This document shows positions 1 to 7,255 of a DNA stretch of 13,936 bases, in pieces. The stretch is from positions 1 to 13,936 of the forward strand of contig CALSCQ010002549.1 in NCBI GenBank assembly GCA_943704525.1. Reading direction: 5' to 3'. Both the position numbers and the translations under genes were made by a program. The DNA is from Pigoraptor vietnamica. Taxonomy: Eukaryota > Opisthokonta > Filasterea. Positions within the stretch are counted from its first letter, which is position 1. Every line of letters starts with the position of its first letter. The notes below the pieces were generated by a model. That model worked only from the letters and a program-made list of their open reading frames with translations. It was not told the origin of the DNA and did no database searches.

Positions 1-31
<31 letters not shown>
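1..31. repeat. poly-A run at the window start
   Basis: A run of 31 A opens the window. Together with the 27-nt G run at 108-134 and the CT microsatellite at the other end, it looks like a contig edge set by low-complexity sequence. It could be a genuine A tract, such as the tail of a retroposed element beyond the window, but nothing next to it shows that. Confidence 0.9.
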
Positions 32-33
<2 letters not shown>

Positions 34-107
34 TGCACCGCCCCATTGCAACTCTGTGCGCTGGATTATTAGCAGTCTCAGGTGTACTCGTGAGGCCACG
101 TCCTTTT

Positions 108-134
108 GGGGGGGGGGGGGGGGGGGGGGGGGGG
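108..134. repeat. poly-G homopolymer, 27 nt
   Basis: This is an uninterrupted run of 27 G. It lies in a stretch (32-237) where I see no convincing gene; the small plus-strand reading frame across it (33-218) is carried by a glycine run that the homopolymer creates. Runs this long are prone to length errors in sequencing, so the exact count should not be trusted. Confidence 0.9.
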
Positions 135-237
135 CCGGCGGTTGTCAGTGCTCATAATCCCCCTGCGCCCCCGGCAAACACCGCGAGCAGCAAGTCGCCA
201 TCTCCGCATCGACGTTAACGGCGAGTTGTCAGGAAGA

Positions 238-628
238 TCATCGTGACCACCTGTCCTCTAGAAAATGGATTCGAGGAAGCGAAAGGGTGAGGGCTCTCGC
301 CACGAAGGTCAGAAGCTGGGCGACGTAGTGGCCGTCGCGCACGTCCAGGAGCTTGCGGTCCGCCGGCGAGACGGCGGGCGCGGTCCCCGCGCGACGGGCT
401 GCCGCCCGCAGTGTGGACGAGCTCGGCGCACCGCCTGTGGAGCAGCTCCACGTACTGCGGGAGGAGCGGCTCGCCCAGGACGCGGTCGAGGCCGGACGCG
501 AGCGCCCGGAGCGCGATGTAGACGTCCGCGTAGCCGTATCCGCAGATGGGCCTGGTGTAGTTGTGCGCCGCGGGCCCCGCGGGCGTCGTGCGCGCACGGA
601 GGGACGGCGCAATCTTTTGCTGCCACAC
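238..628 (-). pseudogene. unrecognised minus-strand gene fragment with an internal frameshift
   Basis: Two adjacent minus-strand stretches look protein-like but lie in different frames. The upstream part (about 628-405) reads through YADVYIALRALASGLDRVL and PQYVELLHRRCAELVHTAGG, with the alternating hydrophobic pattern of helices. The downstream part (about 375-238) reads SPADRKLLDVRDGHYVAQLL and ends at a TGA at 238-240. A one-base shift somewhere around 375-405, in GC-rich sequence, is needed to join them; no GT-AG intron of realistic length does so. No family is recognised. There is no good ATG at the 5' end: the upstream frame opens with GTG at 628, after a possible acceptor, so the piece may be the last exon of a longer gene. 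It may be a decaying gene or an intact gene with a sequencing indel. It is head-to-head with the membrane protein gene at 761. Confidence 0.4.
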
Positions 629-653
629 ACAGATCTCTTGCGCGCACGGAGGG
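589..653. repeat. 15-bp direct repeat, two copies 50 bp apart
   Basis: The sequence tgcgcgcacggaggg occurs at 589-603 and again at 639-653, perfectly matched. It lies in the gap between the minus-strand fragment and the plus-strand membrane protein gene. It may be a small duplication or paired factor-binding sites; its position between divergent reading frames favours a promoter role, but only weakly. Confidence 0.6.
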
Positions 654-760
654 TGTCGGTGTTTGACTCGAGGTCACGCCGGCTTCTTCGTACTTTAATT
701 TGCAAATCATCACACATCCGTTTTATCAGTCGCGCGATCGCGTCCGACCCACTACGAGCG

Positions 761-1591
761 ATGCCTCCTGCGCAGGGAGGGCGACCGGCGTCGCCGCCGT
801 TGCCATGGGTTAGTGGCAGGTCTCGTCCTCCGCGCGTCGCAATGGCAGCAGCAGCAGCGCTCGCGGCGGTCGGCGTCGCGGTGGCGTGGTGGGTGCTCGG
901 CTCGCCCTTTGATGCCCCTTCCGATCCCGCCGCTTCGTTTGTGCGCGGCGGCGGCGGCGGTGATCCGGCGTCGGGCAAAGACCCCGTGTCTCGCCTCGAG
1001 AGCTGCCCACCGCCCGACGAGGCGCGTCGCGCGTACCCTTCTTACGCCGAGCCCTTCACGGTCGACTGGGTTGGGCGCAAGGGCACGCCGGAAGCGGATC
1101 AGCCCCTCTGGCAGGACACGGGCCTCGTCAACGGCCAGCGCGCCCATGGCCAGGTCATCAGGGGCCCGCACACGTGGCCCGTCGGCGTGGTGACGAGGCG
1201 CATGCCGCCCGTCTCCGTCGGCGCTCTTCCTTTTGCCCTCCGGTGGCGGGTGCTCGTCGACCTCGGGGACCTCTTTGCGGCCTTCTTCTCGGCCGGTGCC
1301 GGGTGCGCGCACTCTGCCACGGCCTTTCTCTGGCGCCAGCCGGCAATCTACCAGTGGGCGGCGGCGAACGGCGTGCCCTTTGGCGTCGTGGATTCCCTCG
1401 AGTCGTACGTGGTCGAGGAGGGCGTCGCGCGCGCCCTCGTCGTGTGCGCTCCCGTCCCGCGCGTGCAGCGCGAGCACGTCCTCGCGCAGATGGACGCGAT
1501 CGCCCGCCACGTCGACGACTCCGCGGCCGCCGCCGCCGCCGCCGCTGCCACGGCCCGCCGTCTTCAGCCCTTCGAGGATTGCTACCACTGA
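761..1591 (+). CDS. unrecognised single-pass (type II-like) membrane protein, 276 aa
   Basis: The reading frame is intact from the ATG at 761 to the TGA at 1589-1591. I chose this ATG because a proline/arginine-rich segment (RSRPPR, residues 20-25) follows it and then one strongly hydrophobic stretch at about residues 26-47, AMAAAAALAAVGVAVAWWVL. Positive charge before the helix predicts an N-in signal anchor with the rest of the protein in the lumen or outside the cell. A second ATG at 842 would remove the cytoplasmic part. The remainder (about 48-276) is rich in W, P and aromatic residues, with two cysteines in the early lumenal part and an alanine run near the C-terminus encoded by a GCC repeat at about 1523-1551. 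No catalytic motif or known domain is recognised. Codons are very GC-rich, as in the neighbouring GTPase gene. The gene converges on the minus-strand GTPase-PIN gene with about 340 nt between stops. Confidence 0.6.
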   Translation: MPPAQGGRPASPPLPWVSGRSRPPRVAMAAAAALAAVGVAVAWWVLGSPFDAPSDPAASFVRGGGGGDPASGKDPVSRLESCPPPDEARRAYPSYAEPFTVDWVGRKGTPEADQPLWQDTGLVNGQRAHGQVIRGPHTWPVGVVTRRMPPVSVGALPFALRWRVLVDLGDLFAAFFSAGAGCAHSATAFLWRQPAIYQWAAANGVPFGVVDSLESYVVEEGVARALVVCAPVPRVQREHVLAQMDAIARHVDDSAAAAAAAAATARRLQPFEDCYH

Positions 1592-1930
1592 GAATTTCCG
1601 CCGAGGCAGTTCCCTCCTCTCTTGTCGCCCTTTTCGACTAGTGGAACTGCACAATGCCAGTGCGCCCGGGGCACATTTCGCCTACTCTATTCGCTCAACG
1701 GCACACCTTTGGGCTGAATGCCAGAGGCGCGCACGTGCTAATTCCTGGCGGTGGTGAGCATTCAGCATCGCCGGGCGAAACGTACGCGCGCATTTAATTG
1801 GACGTTGGTCCGGGCATTTGCAGTTTGCACAACGCGTGAGGTCGTTCGTGTAAGTGTTGTGCGTGGACTCAACGCTCTGCTAATGCATCCCCCCCCCCCC
1901 AACCCCCTATCCGCTCTGAATCGTTTAACA
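1592..1930. other. convergent intergenic region, no gene seen
   Basis: This 339-nt stretch separates the stop codons of two converging genes and must hold both 3' untranslated regions. It is less GC-rich than its flanks and includes a 12-nt C run at 1889-1900. I see no AATAAA signal, no RNA gene and no credible reading frame. Confidence 0.6.
1889..1900. repeat. poly-C run, 12 nt
   Basis: An uninterrupted run of 12 C lies just beyond the 3' end of the GTPase-PIN gene (a G run on the sense strand of that gene). Long G/C runs recur in the non-coding parts of this window (also 108-134 and 10584-10598). Confidence 0.85.
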
Positions 1931-2670
1931 TCAGCCGTTCGAGTCCGTCGTCTTGCGGCGCTTGCTCGCGTCGTGGGCACCGCGTTCCCCTTCATCGTCG
2001 TCATCATCGGCGCGGGGCCTCACCCTCGGCCCGCCGGCGCCGCGCTCGTGGAGCTGGGCGACCATCACAGGCGCGGCGTCCGCCGCCTGGAAAATGCGGT
2101 CAAAGAATCGCGCGAGCGCCGCCGGTGCGCTGGCCGCGACGATGCGCCGCAATTCCGCGAGCGCGTACGCGGTGACGTGCACGTCGCCCCGGATGGCCGC
2201 CGCCGTCTTGAACTGCGCGTCGTCCGTGAGGAGGACGGCGCGCCCGCCGTACGCGTCGGCGCACTGGCGGTAGCACGACAGCACGCGCCTCGCCCTCGCG
2301 TCCAGCGTCTCGTCGGCCAGCGCCACCGACGCGTAGCACTCTTGCCACGACAGCGGGACGGGCACGACCTCGACCCCGGCGCTGCCACCGGCGCGGTTCT
2401 GCCTGCCGTGGTCCGCGCCGGGCGCGCCGGGCGCGGGAACGTGGGCGACCACCCGCCACCCGCAGCGCGCCGCGGCGCCGACGAAAGTGCGGACAGTGTC
2501 GAGGCAGTGGGCCTTGTCGCGCACCAGCGGGTCCAGCAGCAGCGCGGCGGCCCTCGGGTCGCCTGACCGGGGCAGGCGGGCGGGCGTTGCAACGCGTGCC
2601 TCCGCCATCACCGGCGGCGCGCTTCTGATCTCGTAGGCGGCGGGCCGGATGGCGCGGTACGTGTGGCGAC
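1931..2670 (-). other. PIN-like nuclease exon (residues 1252-1497 of the fusion)
   Basis: The segment fits the PIN fold order. A first strand ends in an Asp (AAALLLDPLV, D1298). A helix and a second strand follow (RVVAHVP). Then come an acidic stretch (E1362), a helix with D1371 and D1375 followed by RVLSCYRQC, and the fourth strand AVLLTDDAQFKTAAAI (D1401, D1402). Swt1, Rrp44 and SMG6-type PIN domains share the pattern 'D..IL.cc' and 'vvLLTnDk...A'. Four acidic positions at the right spacing suggest a metal-dependent RNase. An acidic run (1473-1477) and SKRRK (1487-1491) close the protein, which looks like a nuclear localisation signal. The match is by pattern only. If the 84-nt intron were not used, this would be a separate PIN protein starting at the ATG at 2607 (224 codons). 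Confidence 0.55.
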
Positions 2671-5600
2671 CTGCCAAGGCAAACACAAACGGTGCATAAG
2701 TGCGACACACACATCACACTCATTATAATGCTGCGCGACATGCACGCAACCCACCGTCGGGCGACGTGGCGACGATGGCGACGTGAAACTGGCGGGCGCC
2801 GGACCCCCCTGCGCTTGCCCGGAACGCGACTGCGCGGCACGAGAGGCGGCGCCCACCAAGGTTCGGCGCCACGGCCCACGCGCACACGGCGGCGTGCTCC
2901 CCCAGCACCCGGCGGGCGTTTCGCAGGGCAAAGTGCGCGTCGGTTTCGGCCGCGCCGGCGTCCGGAGACGCGCACGCCCACTCGAGCCACGCCTCGCGCC
3001 CGGCGCGGACGTCCGCCGGCTCCGAGCGCGACGCGTGCACGAGGGCCATGAGGCGCAAGTGGTCGGCCGCGTCGTCCAGCGCTCCGCCGTCAAGGTCGTC
3101 GCCGCCGTACGCGGCCCGCGCGAGCTCAAAGAACAGCCGGCCTCCGCCGCCGGACCCTTCCCGGGAGGGGAGCAGGCGGAGCTCCGACCGGCCGAGCTCG
3201 GCCACGAGCAGGGCCTCTGTCGCCGCGAGGTGCGAGGGCGGCGGGCCCCTCTCGGCCGGGAAGCGACCCCCCTCGGCCGCCGCCGCATCCCGCCCTGCGA
3301 GGGCCGCGGCGGGCGGACCGGCGATCGGGCGCGGGACGGGAACTCTGGGCGGCGGCGGCGTCGGCCCGCTGCTGCACCCGACGGCCTCGAGCATGTCGAG
3401 GGCGAGGTAGTTGGGCTGCATGCGGTCGGCAAAGGCCCTGCCGGCGGCCGCCGTGTCCGCGGCCGACGCCGCCCTGCCGATGGCCGCAATCTCGGCGCGC
3501 ATGTCGCGGAGGATGGCGGCGCAAGCCCAGAGGTACTCGTCGCCCGGCCGCCGCTGCTCCGCGCCCTCCGCGCCGTCCCCGCCGCCCCCGCCGCCCCAGC
3601 CTGCGGACCCTCCCGCCTTGAAGATGAGTGCCGCGAAAATCTGCAGGTGGCGCCTCATGAGAGGCGTCTGGCCGCCGCGCTTGCGGCCTCCGCGCGCCTC
3701 CGAGTCGCCGGCGACCCGCGTCCACATGCTGCCGACCCTGTCCGCGATGCCGGCCCCGAGGGCCTTGGCAAACTGCCTCGCGACGTCGTCAACGGCGCCG
3801 CAGAGCAGCGGGAGCGCCGCCTCGTGAATCTCGGCCGCCCGGGCGCGCCCGTCGTCCAGGAGGGCCGCGCACCGGCCCGCGACCCGATCGACCGCCCGGA
3901 CGCAGGTCGTCACCCACAGGCGCTCCTGCCCCTGCGCCGTGAGCCGCTCCGTGGGGCGCCCGCGCTCGAGAAAGGCGTCAAACTCGGCGCTAATGGCCGG
4001 CCGGAGGCTCTCGGCCACGTACAGGTCCCTCTCGGCCCGGGCGCGGCGCGCGACGGCGGGGTCGAGGTTTGCCGACTCGCCCGGGTCGTAGAGGGTCGGC
4101 AGCTGCGGGGGCAAGATTCCCTCCTGAAAGTCGGCGACGAGCGCGTCGGAAAGGCCGCGCAGCGCCGCGTGGATGCCTTGCTCGAGCGCCGCAAAGTCGC
4201 CCCGGGGCTCGATGCTGCGCGGGAAGAGCAGCGCGAGCAGCGAGACGTCCGTCCCGCAGTGCTTGCGGGTGAACAGCTCGGCAGCCCGCCGTCGCGTCAG
4301 CCACCCGCGGCGCTCGCCCCACGCCCTGTGCAGCTCGGCTTTCGCGCGCACCCGCCACGACGTCAGGGCGCCGCCGCACAGGGCCCCGAGCGCCTGCTTC
4401 CACTCGCGGTCAAACGCCCGCCCGGCGTCCTTCACCAGCTCGCGGATCGACTCGCTCACGTCGACGAGCGCCTGCCTCTGCAGCACGCGCGGACGGAGGC
4501 GGCCGGACTCGAGGAGCGCCCTCTCGGGGAACGGGGTGCGGCCGCCGCTGCCGGCGCCGCCTCCTGCGTGGCCGGCCGCCCCCGCCTCGCTGCTCTCCTC
4601 GGCGGCAATGATGCCGAGCACGGCGTCAATGTCATCGCGCATGCGCCGCGTCTCGTGGAAGAGCTGGTCGGTCGCCACGTGCGCAAAGATTCCCAGCACG
4701 TCGTACCCGCCGGTCCGCGATAGCAGCACGTCGCCGCCGCTCTCGGCCCTCCGGCGCGCGGGCTCGTTCAGGACGAGCGAGGCAAAGGCGAGGGGACTCG
4801 GAGCGAGAAAGCGGACGCGCTCCATCACGGCGTTTGCGGCCGCCTCGGCGTCTGCCCGGGTCGTCCCGCCGCCGACCGACTGGAGCGCGTCGACAAGCGC
4901 TCACCAGAGGGCCTCGCGCGACCTGTCGATGGCGACGTCGCAGCCGCGGCTGTGGTTGGCCCACGCCTCGTCGTCCTCGAACGCGCCGATGCCCTTGTGG
5001 TGCGCGTGCTCCAGGTACAGGAGCACGTAGATGGCGTGCTCGGCCGGGCGCTCGCGCAGGCGCGCGACAAAGGGGGACGTCGCAATCTCCGTCACGAGCG
5101 CGTGGCAGGCGTCGAGCGACTTGTCGGCGATCGCCACCAGCGTGCGCGTCGCCGGGTCCGCGACGCACTCGCGCAGCCGCTGCATCGAGAGCGGGCTCGT
5201 GTCGTCGAGGCCCGGAGCGTCAATCACGTCGACCCCCTTGTCGAGCATCGCGCACGGCGCGTACGTGTGCACCCTCGCGATCACGGCGCGCTCGCGCGTA
5301 CGCCGGGTATCGTCGCCGCCGCCGCCGCCGCCGTTGGTCTCGCGGAGGGCGCGGCTCACGAACCAGCGGTCCGCCTCCATGTCGAGCCCGCGTCCGGCGT
5401 ACACGACGCGGCGGCCGGCGACGCGCGACACGTCCTCGTGCAGCGGGATGGAGGCCTCGTCGGCGGCGTACGCCGCCAGCTGCCCGCGCTCGATCCCGTC
5501 AATGGCGAGGCCGGTCACGTCGAGCCACCACCGCCGCGCCGCCGCGTCGAAAAACTCGCCCTCGCAGAGGCCCCGCGCAATGTTGGCGAGGACGCCGCGG

Positions 5601-6508
5601 ATGCGCGCCTCGGAGAGGTACGCCACAAAGGCGTGGAACGTCCGCCCGAAGCGCACGCGGTTGTGGAGCGCCGTGGTCGTCCCGTGCGTGTTGGGCGGCG
5701 CGCTGGGCAGTAGGTACCCCTCCCAGGGGTTCTCGTCGCAGATGGTCGCGCCGCTCACGTGGTTGCGGAGGCGCCCGTACGTCCCCTCCCGCTGCAATGC
5801 GCGCGCGCGCTCGTCGAAAATCGAATCGCCCAGGATGTCCGGGCAGTCCTCGGCGTGAAGGACGCGCGCCGGCTCGTTGGCGGCGGGGTTGCCGCCGTCG
5901 CAGCCGTCGTCGTCGTCGTCGTCGTCGTCGTCCGCGTCCACCGCCGCGCCGAGCTCGCGGCGACGGCGTTCATCCACGCACGCCTCGAGTCCGTGCTCGC
6001 CTAGCTCGCGCCGCGCCGCGACAAAGGCCTCGGAGGCGTACTCTTCCGCGCTCACGGCGGTGAGGAGGAGCTGGAGGTTGAATATGAACGTCTTGCCGAC
6101 GCGGTTCATGCCGATGAACAGGACGCGCGCGGCCGGGTACCAGCCCGAGGAAAGCGACTCGAGGCGCACGCGAAAGCGCTCCACGGCCGCCGCGATCCGG
6201 TGGCCCTCTGGCGCGCGCATCGAGAGGAGGCCGCTCAGCATGGCCGTTATCTTGTCCCACAGGACGTGCTCCTCGGCCGCGTCGATCGCCGCGGTGGCAT
6301 CCCCCTCGGCGGCCGCCGCTGCATCAAACTCGCGGTGGCTTGGCTCGTGAACGGCAGCCAGAGGTGCAGGCGGCGGCGGCGGCTGTTGCTGCCGGGCCGC
6401 AACGCGCAGCGCCGCGTTAACCAAGGCCGGCTGTTGTCGGCCTCTGGCGGCCGTCGAGCGCCGCGATGTGCGCTGCTTTCGGGCAGTGGCCTTTGATGCG
6501 GGCGGCAT
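1931..6508 (-). CDS. SLIP-GC/dynamin-like large GTPase fused to a C-terminal PIN-like nuclease domain, two exons, one in-frame TGA
   Basis: Exon 1 is 6508-2755 and exon 2 is 2670-1931. The frame is about 1,497 codons and is broken once by a TGA at 4901-4903 (position 536). The ATG at 6508 follows nine A residues, a favourable start context. Residues 8-24 are basic and low-complexity. The G domain has the P-loop GMNRVGKT (133-140), a switch I threonine in THGTTTA (274-280), and G3 as DAPG (430-433), preceded by a hydrophobic strand. About 150 residues separate G2 and G3, including an Asp run at 193-201; a long G2-G3 spacing is seen in SLIP-GC (NUGGC) relatives. No [TN]KxD G4 motif is visible near residues 494-506. 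Residues 536-1250 are mostly helical with glycine-rich linkers and have no named domain. Exon 2 encodes a PIN-like domain and a KRRK tail, so a nuclear location is likely. The GTPase assignment is firm at superfamily level; SLIP-GC affinity and the fusion are inference. Confidence 0.68.
2671..2754 (-). other. 84-nt spliceosomal intron joining the GTPase frame to the PIN exon
   Basis: The donor is GACG|GTGGGT (intron begins at 2754) and the acceptor is TTTGCCTTGGCAG| (ends at 2671) behind a T-rich tract. The split is phase 1 on both sides, restoring a glycine codon and giving the junction VATSPDGRHTYRAI. The intron is visibly AT-richer than the exons. Without splicing, translation stops at the TAA at 2723-2725, eleven codons into the intron. 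The downstream frame has no ATG until 2607-2605, well inside it, which supports its being an exon and not a separate gene. Confidence 0.72.
4901..4903 (-). other. in-frame TGA inside the GTPase-PIN frame
   Basis: The frame runs open for 535 codons before this TGA and for 725 codons after it, with no other stop. The 24 codons just after it (4900-4829) use G/C at the third position like the flanking coding sequence. Three readings are possible. First, a CGA-to-TGA transition or base-call error. Second, stop-codon readthrough. Third, a 108-nt intron at 4904-4797: the preceding TGG plus TGA create a good donor (TG|GTGAGC), an acceptor CTCCGAG follows a pyrimidine stretch, and removal keeps the frame. 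The coding-like base composition of the stretch argues somewhat against the intron. Confidence 0.8.
4904..6508 (-). other. GTPase domain segment of the GTPase-PIN gene (residues 1-535)
   Basis: This is the open part upstream of the in-frame TGA. Motifs in order are a helix-rich lead-in (77-123), G1 at 133-140, an acidic low-complexity insert at 191-204 encoded by a (GTC)n-type repeat at about 5906-5940, switch I at 274-280 and G3 at 430-433. After G3, the stretch TRTLVAIADKSLDACHALV (455-472) is where dynamin-type proteins place the strand and helix after G3. If translation stopped at the TGA, the product would be a 535-residue GTPase-only protein lacking the helical region, which dynamin-family proteins normally need for assembly. 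Confidence 0.7.
5906..5940 (-). repeat. GTC/GAC trinucleotide repeat encoding an aspartate run
   Basis: Eight or nine GTC units on the plus strand (GAC on the coding strand) encode the Asp run between the P-loop and switch I of the GTPase. Such repeats vary in length between alleles. The run lies in a region expected to be a surface insert and should be tolerated. Confidence 0.75.
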
Positions 6509-6860
6509 TTTTTTTTGTCTCCTTTGTTTTTTCCCTTGGTGAATAGGCGGTTGTCTTTTGTTTCGAAGCGTCGTCTCAGTTCAATCGCGTTGGGAGAGGG
6601 GGATTTGCGTGATTCGTCGCTTGTATTTTATACTGGGAGGAGTGTAACTTTTTATGTGGACGAGTGTAACGCATCCAATTATTAGAATTATTTTACTATG
6701 GATTTAGTACTGACTTAAAAAAAAATATAATTCTGTCAGGACACCGGCATGTTACCGCCTCCGTTCCCGTTGCACGCATCCTGTTAGAATCGCGACAATC
6801 ATTGTCATCATAGGAATCAGAGGTACTTATTGTACCTTTGATAGGAATTATGTTTTTCCA

Positions 6861-6901
6861 ATTTTGGCAAAAATAGCTTCCCATTTTAGGCAAAAAATAG
6901 C
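6861..6901. repeat. imperfect direct repeat, 17-19 bp
   Basis: The sequences attttggcaaaaatagc (6861-6877) and attttaggcaaaaaatagc (6883-6901) are near-identical neighbours differing by two single-base indels. They follow the tRNA-like sequence in its own orientation. This is possibly a small slippage duplication or the tail of a tRNA-derived element. Confidence 0.55.
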
Positions 6902-6906
6902 AGTAG

Positions 6907-6927
6907 CCGTCGCCGTCGCCGTCGCCG
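6907..6927. repeat. hexanucleotide repeat (GTCGCC)n
   Basis: About three and a half units of gtcgcc on the plus strand (GGCGAC on the minus strand) directly abut the 3' end of the tRNA-like sequence. The repeat sits where the 3' acceptor strand of the tRNA should be and may have destroyed it. Confidence 0.7.
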
Positions 6928-7007
6928 CAGAGTGGGATTCGAACCCACGCCCACGAAGTGGCCTGGTGCCTTAAACCCAGCGCCTTGGGCCGCTCCTCCT
7001 CCATCTC
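6925..7007 (-). pseudogene. decayed tRNA-Leu(AAG)-like sequence
   Basis: Read on the minus strand, the T arm is perfect (GTGGG TTCGAAT CCCAC, 6933-6949) and contains a full B box GGTTCGAATCC. It is preceded by a long variable arm CCAC TTCG TGGG, typical of class II tRNAs, and an anticodon region CTGGGTTTAAGGCACCAG. Removing one G would give the stem and loop CTGGT TTAAGGC ACCAG, that is anticodon AAG (Leu). The D-arm end AAGGCGC is recognisable, but its partner strand has changed to GGAGGAG and no longer pairs. The 5' sequence cannot pair with the 3' end as an acceptor stem. I therefore read it as a tRNA-Leu pseudogene or the head of a tRNA-derived SINE, not a working tRNA. Confidence 0.72.
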
Positions 7008-7255
7008 CCTGAATTTTTTGTCGACCCACATTACGTGTACTGGGCGGGTAGCACCGGTCCCACGGCTCGGGGACTGATGGTGCGGGGCGTTGCCGGGCAC
7101 GGGTCCTTGGCAATGTTCGGTGGGGGATGGCGGCGCCCTCGGACACACTCTTTGGCGCAATTTTCAAGTTTAAGCTCAGTCCTCATCAATACGGTAACGT
7201 TGCACGCCCACTGCCGTCGTCGCCGTCAATTGTATTTGTTACTGCAGTGAGCTTA

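Larger units (their letters stand above)
6509..7255. other. AT-richer intergenic region between CIP2A and the GTPase-PIN gene
   Basis: Both flanking genes are on the minus strand, so this 747-nt stretch holds the 3' untranslated region of CIP2A and the promoter and leader of the GTPase-PIN gene. It contains a decayed tRNA-Leu-like sequence (6925-7007), a hexanucleotide repeat (6907-6927), an imperfect direct repeat (6861-6901), a small hairpin GGTAC-TTATT-GTACC (6821-6835) and an A9 run at 6717-6725. No protein-coding gene is convincing; the open frame at 6696-7160 minus is a by-product of the tRNA-like sequence and repeats. Confidence 0.6.

Noticed and set aside
353-760. Plus-strand open frame extending the membrane protein upstream to 353
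   Set aside because: It is arginine-rich shadow coding opposite the minus-strand fragment, and an ATG at 761 gives a sensible protein with a signal anchor.
238-978. 246-codon minus-strand open frame overlapping the membrane protein gene
   Set aside because: Its upstream two thirds are antisense to the membrane protein and low-complexity; only the last part (about 375-238) looks real.
1931-2710. PIN frame as an independent gene starting at 2710
   Set aside because: The first codon is GTG, inside a sequence that looks like an intron tail (T-rich then GCAG). Splicing from the upstream frame is in phase and gives a natural junction. A start at the internal ATG at 2607 remains possible.
2783-4723. 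Very long plus-strand frame (646 codons) opposite the GTPase-PIN gene
   Set aside because: It is Arg/Ala/Gly/Pro-rich shadow coding expected opposite GC-rich genes; the minus strand carries the motif-bearing frame.
4834-6063. 409-codon plus-strand frame, very arginine-rich
   Set aside because: It is antisense to the GTPase domain and has no motifs; it is a composition artefact.
1-6508. Left part as an integrated giant-virus segment
   Set aside because: GC-rich, gene-dense sequence brought this to mind, but I recognise no viral hallmark gene and the GTPase-PIN gene has a typical spliceosomal intron; kept only as a low-weight alternative.
6700-7010. A complete tRNA-derived SINE of about 290 nt ending at the T-rich run at 6717-6725
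   Set aside because: An earlier T6 run (sense strand, at about 6892-6897) would end Pol III transcription, and I found no target-site duplication; copy number cannot be tested here.
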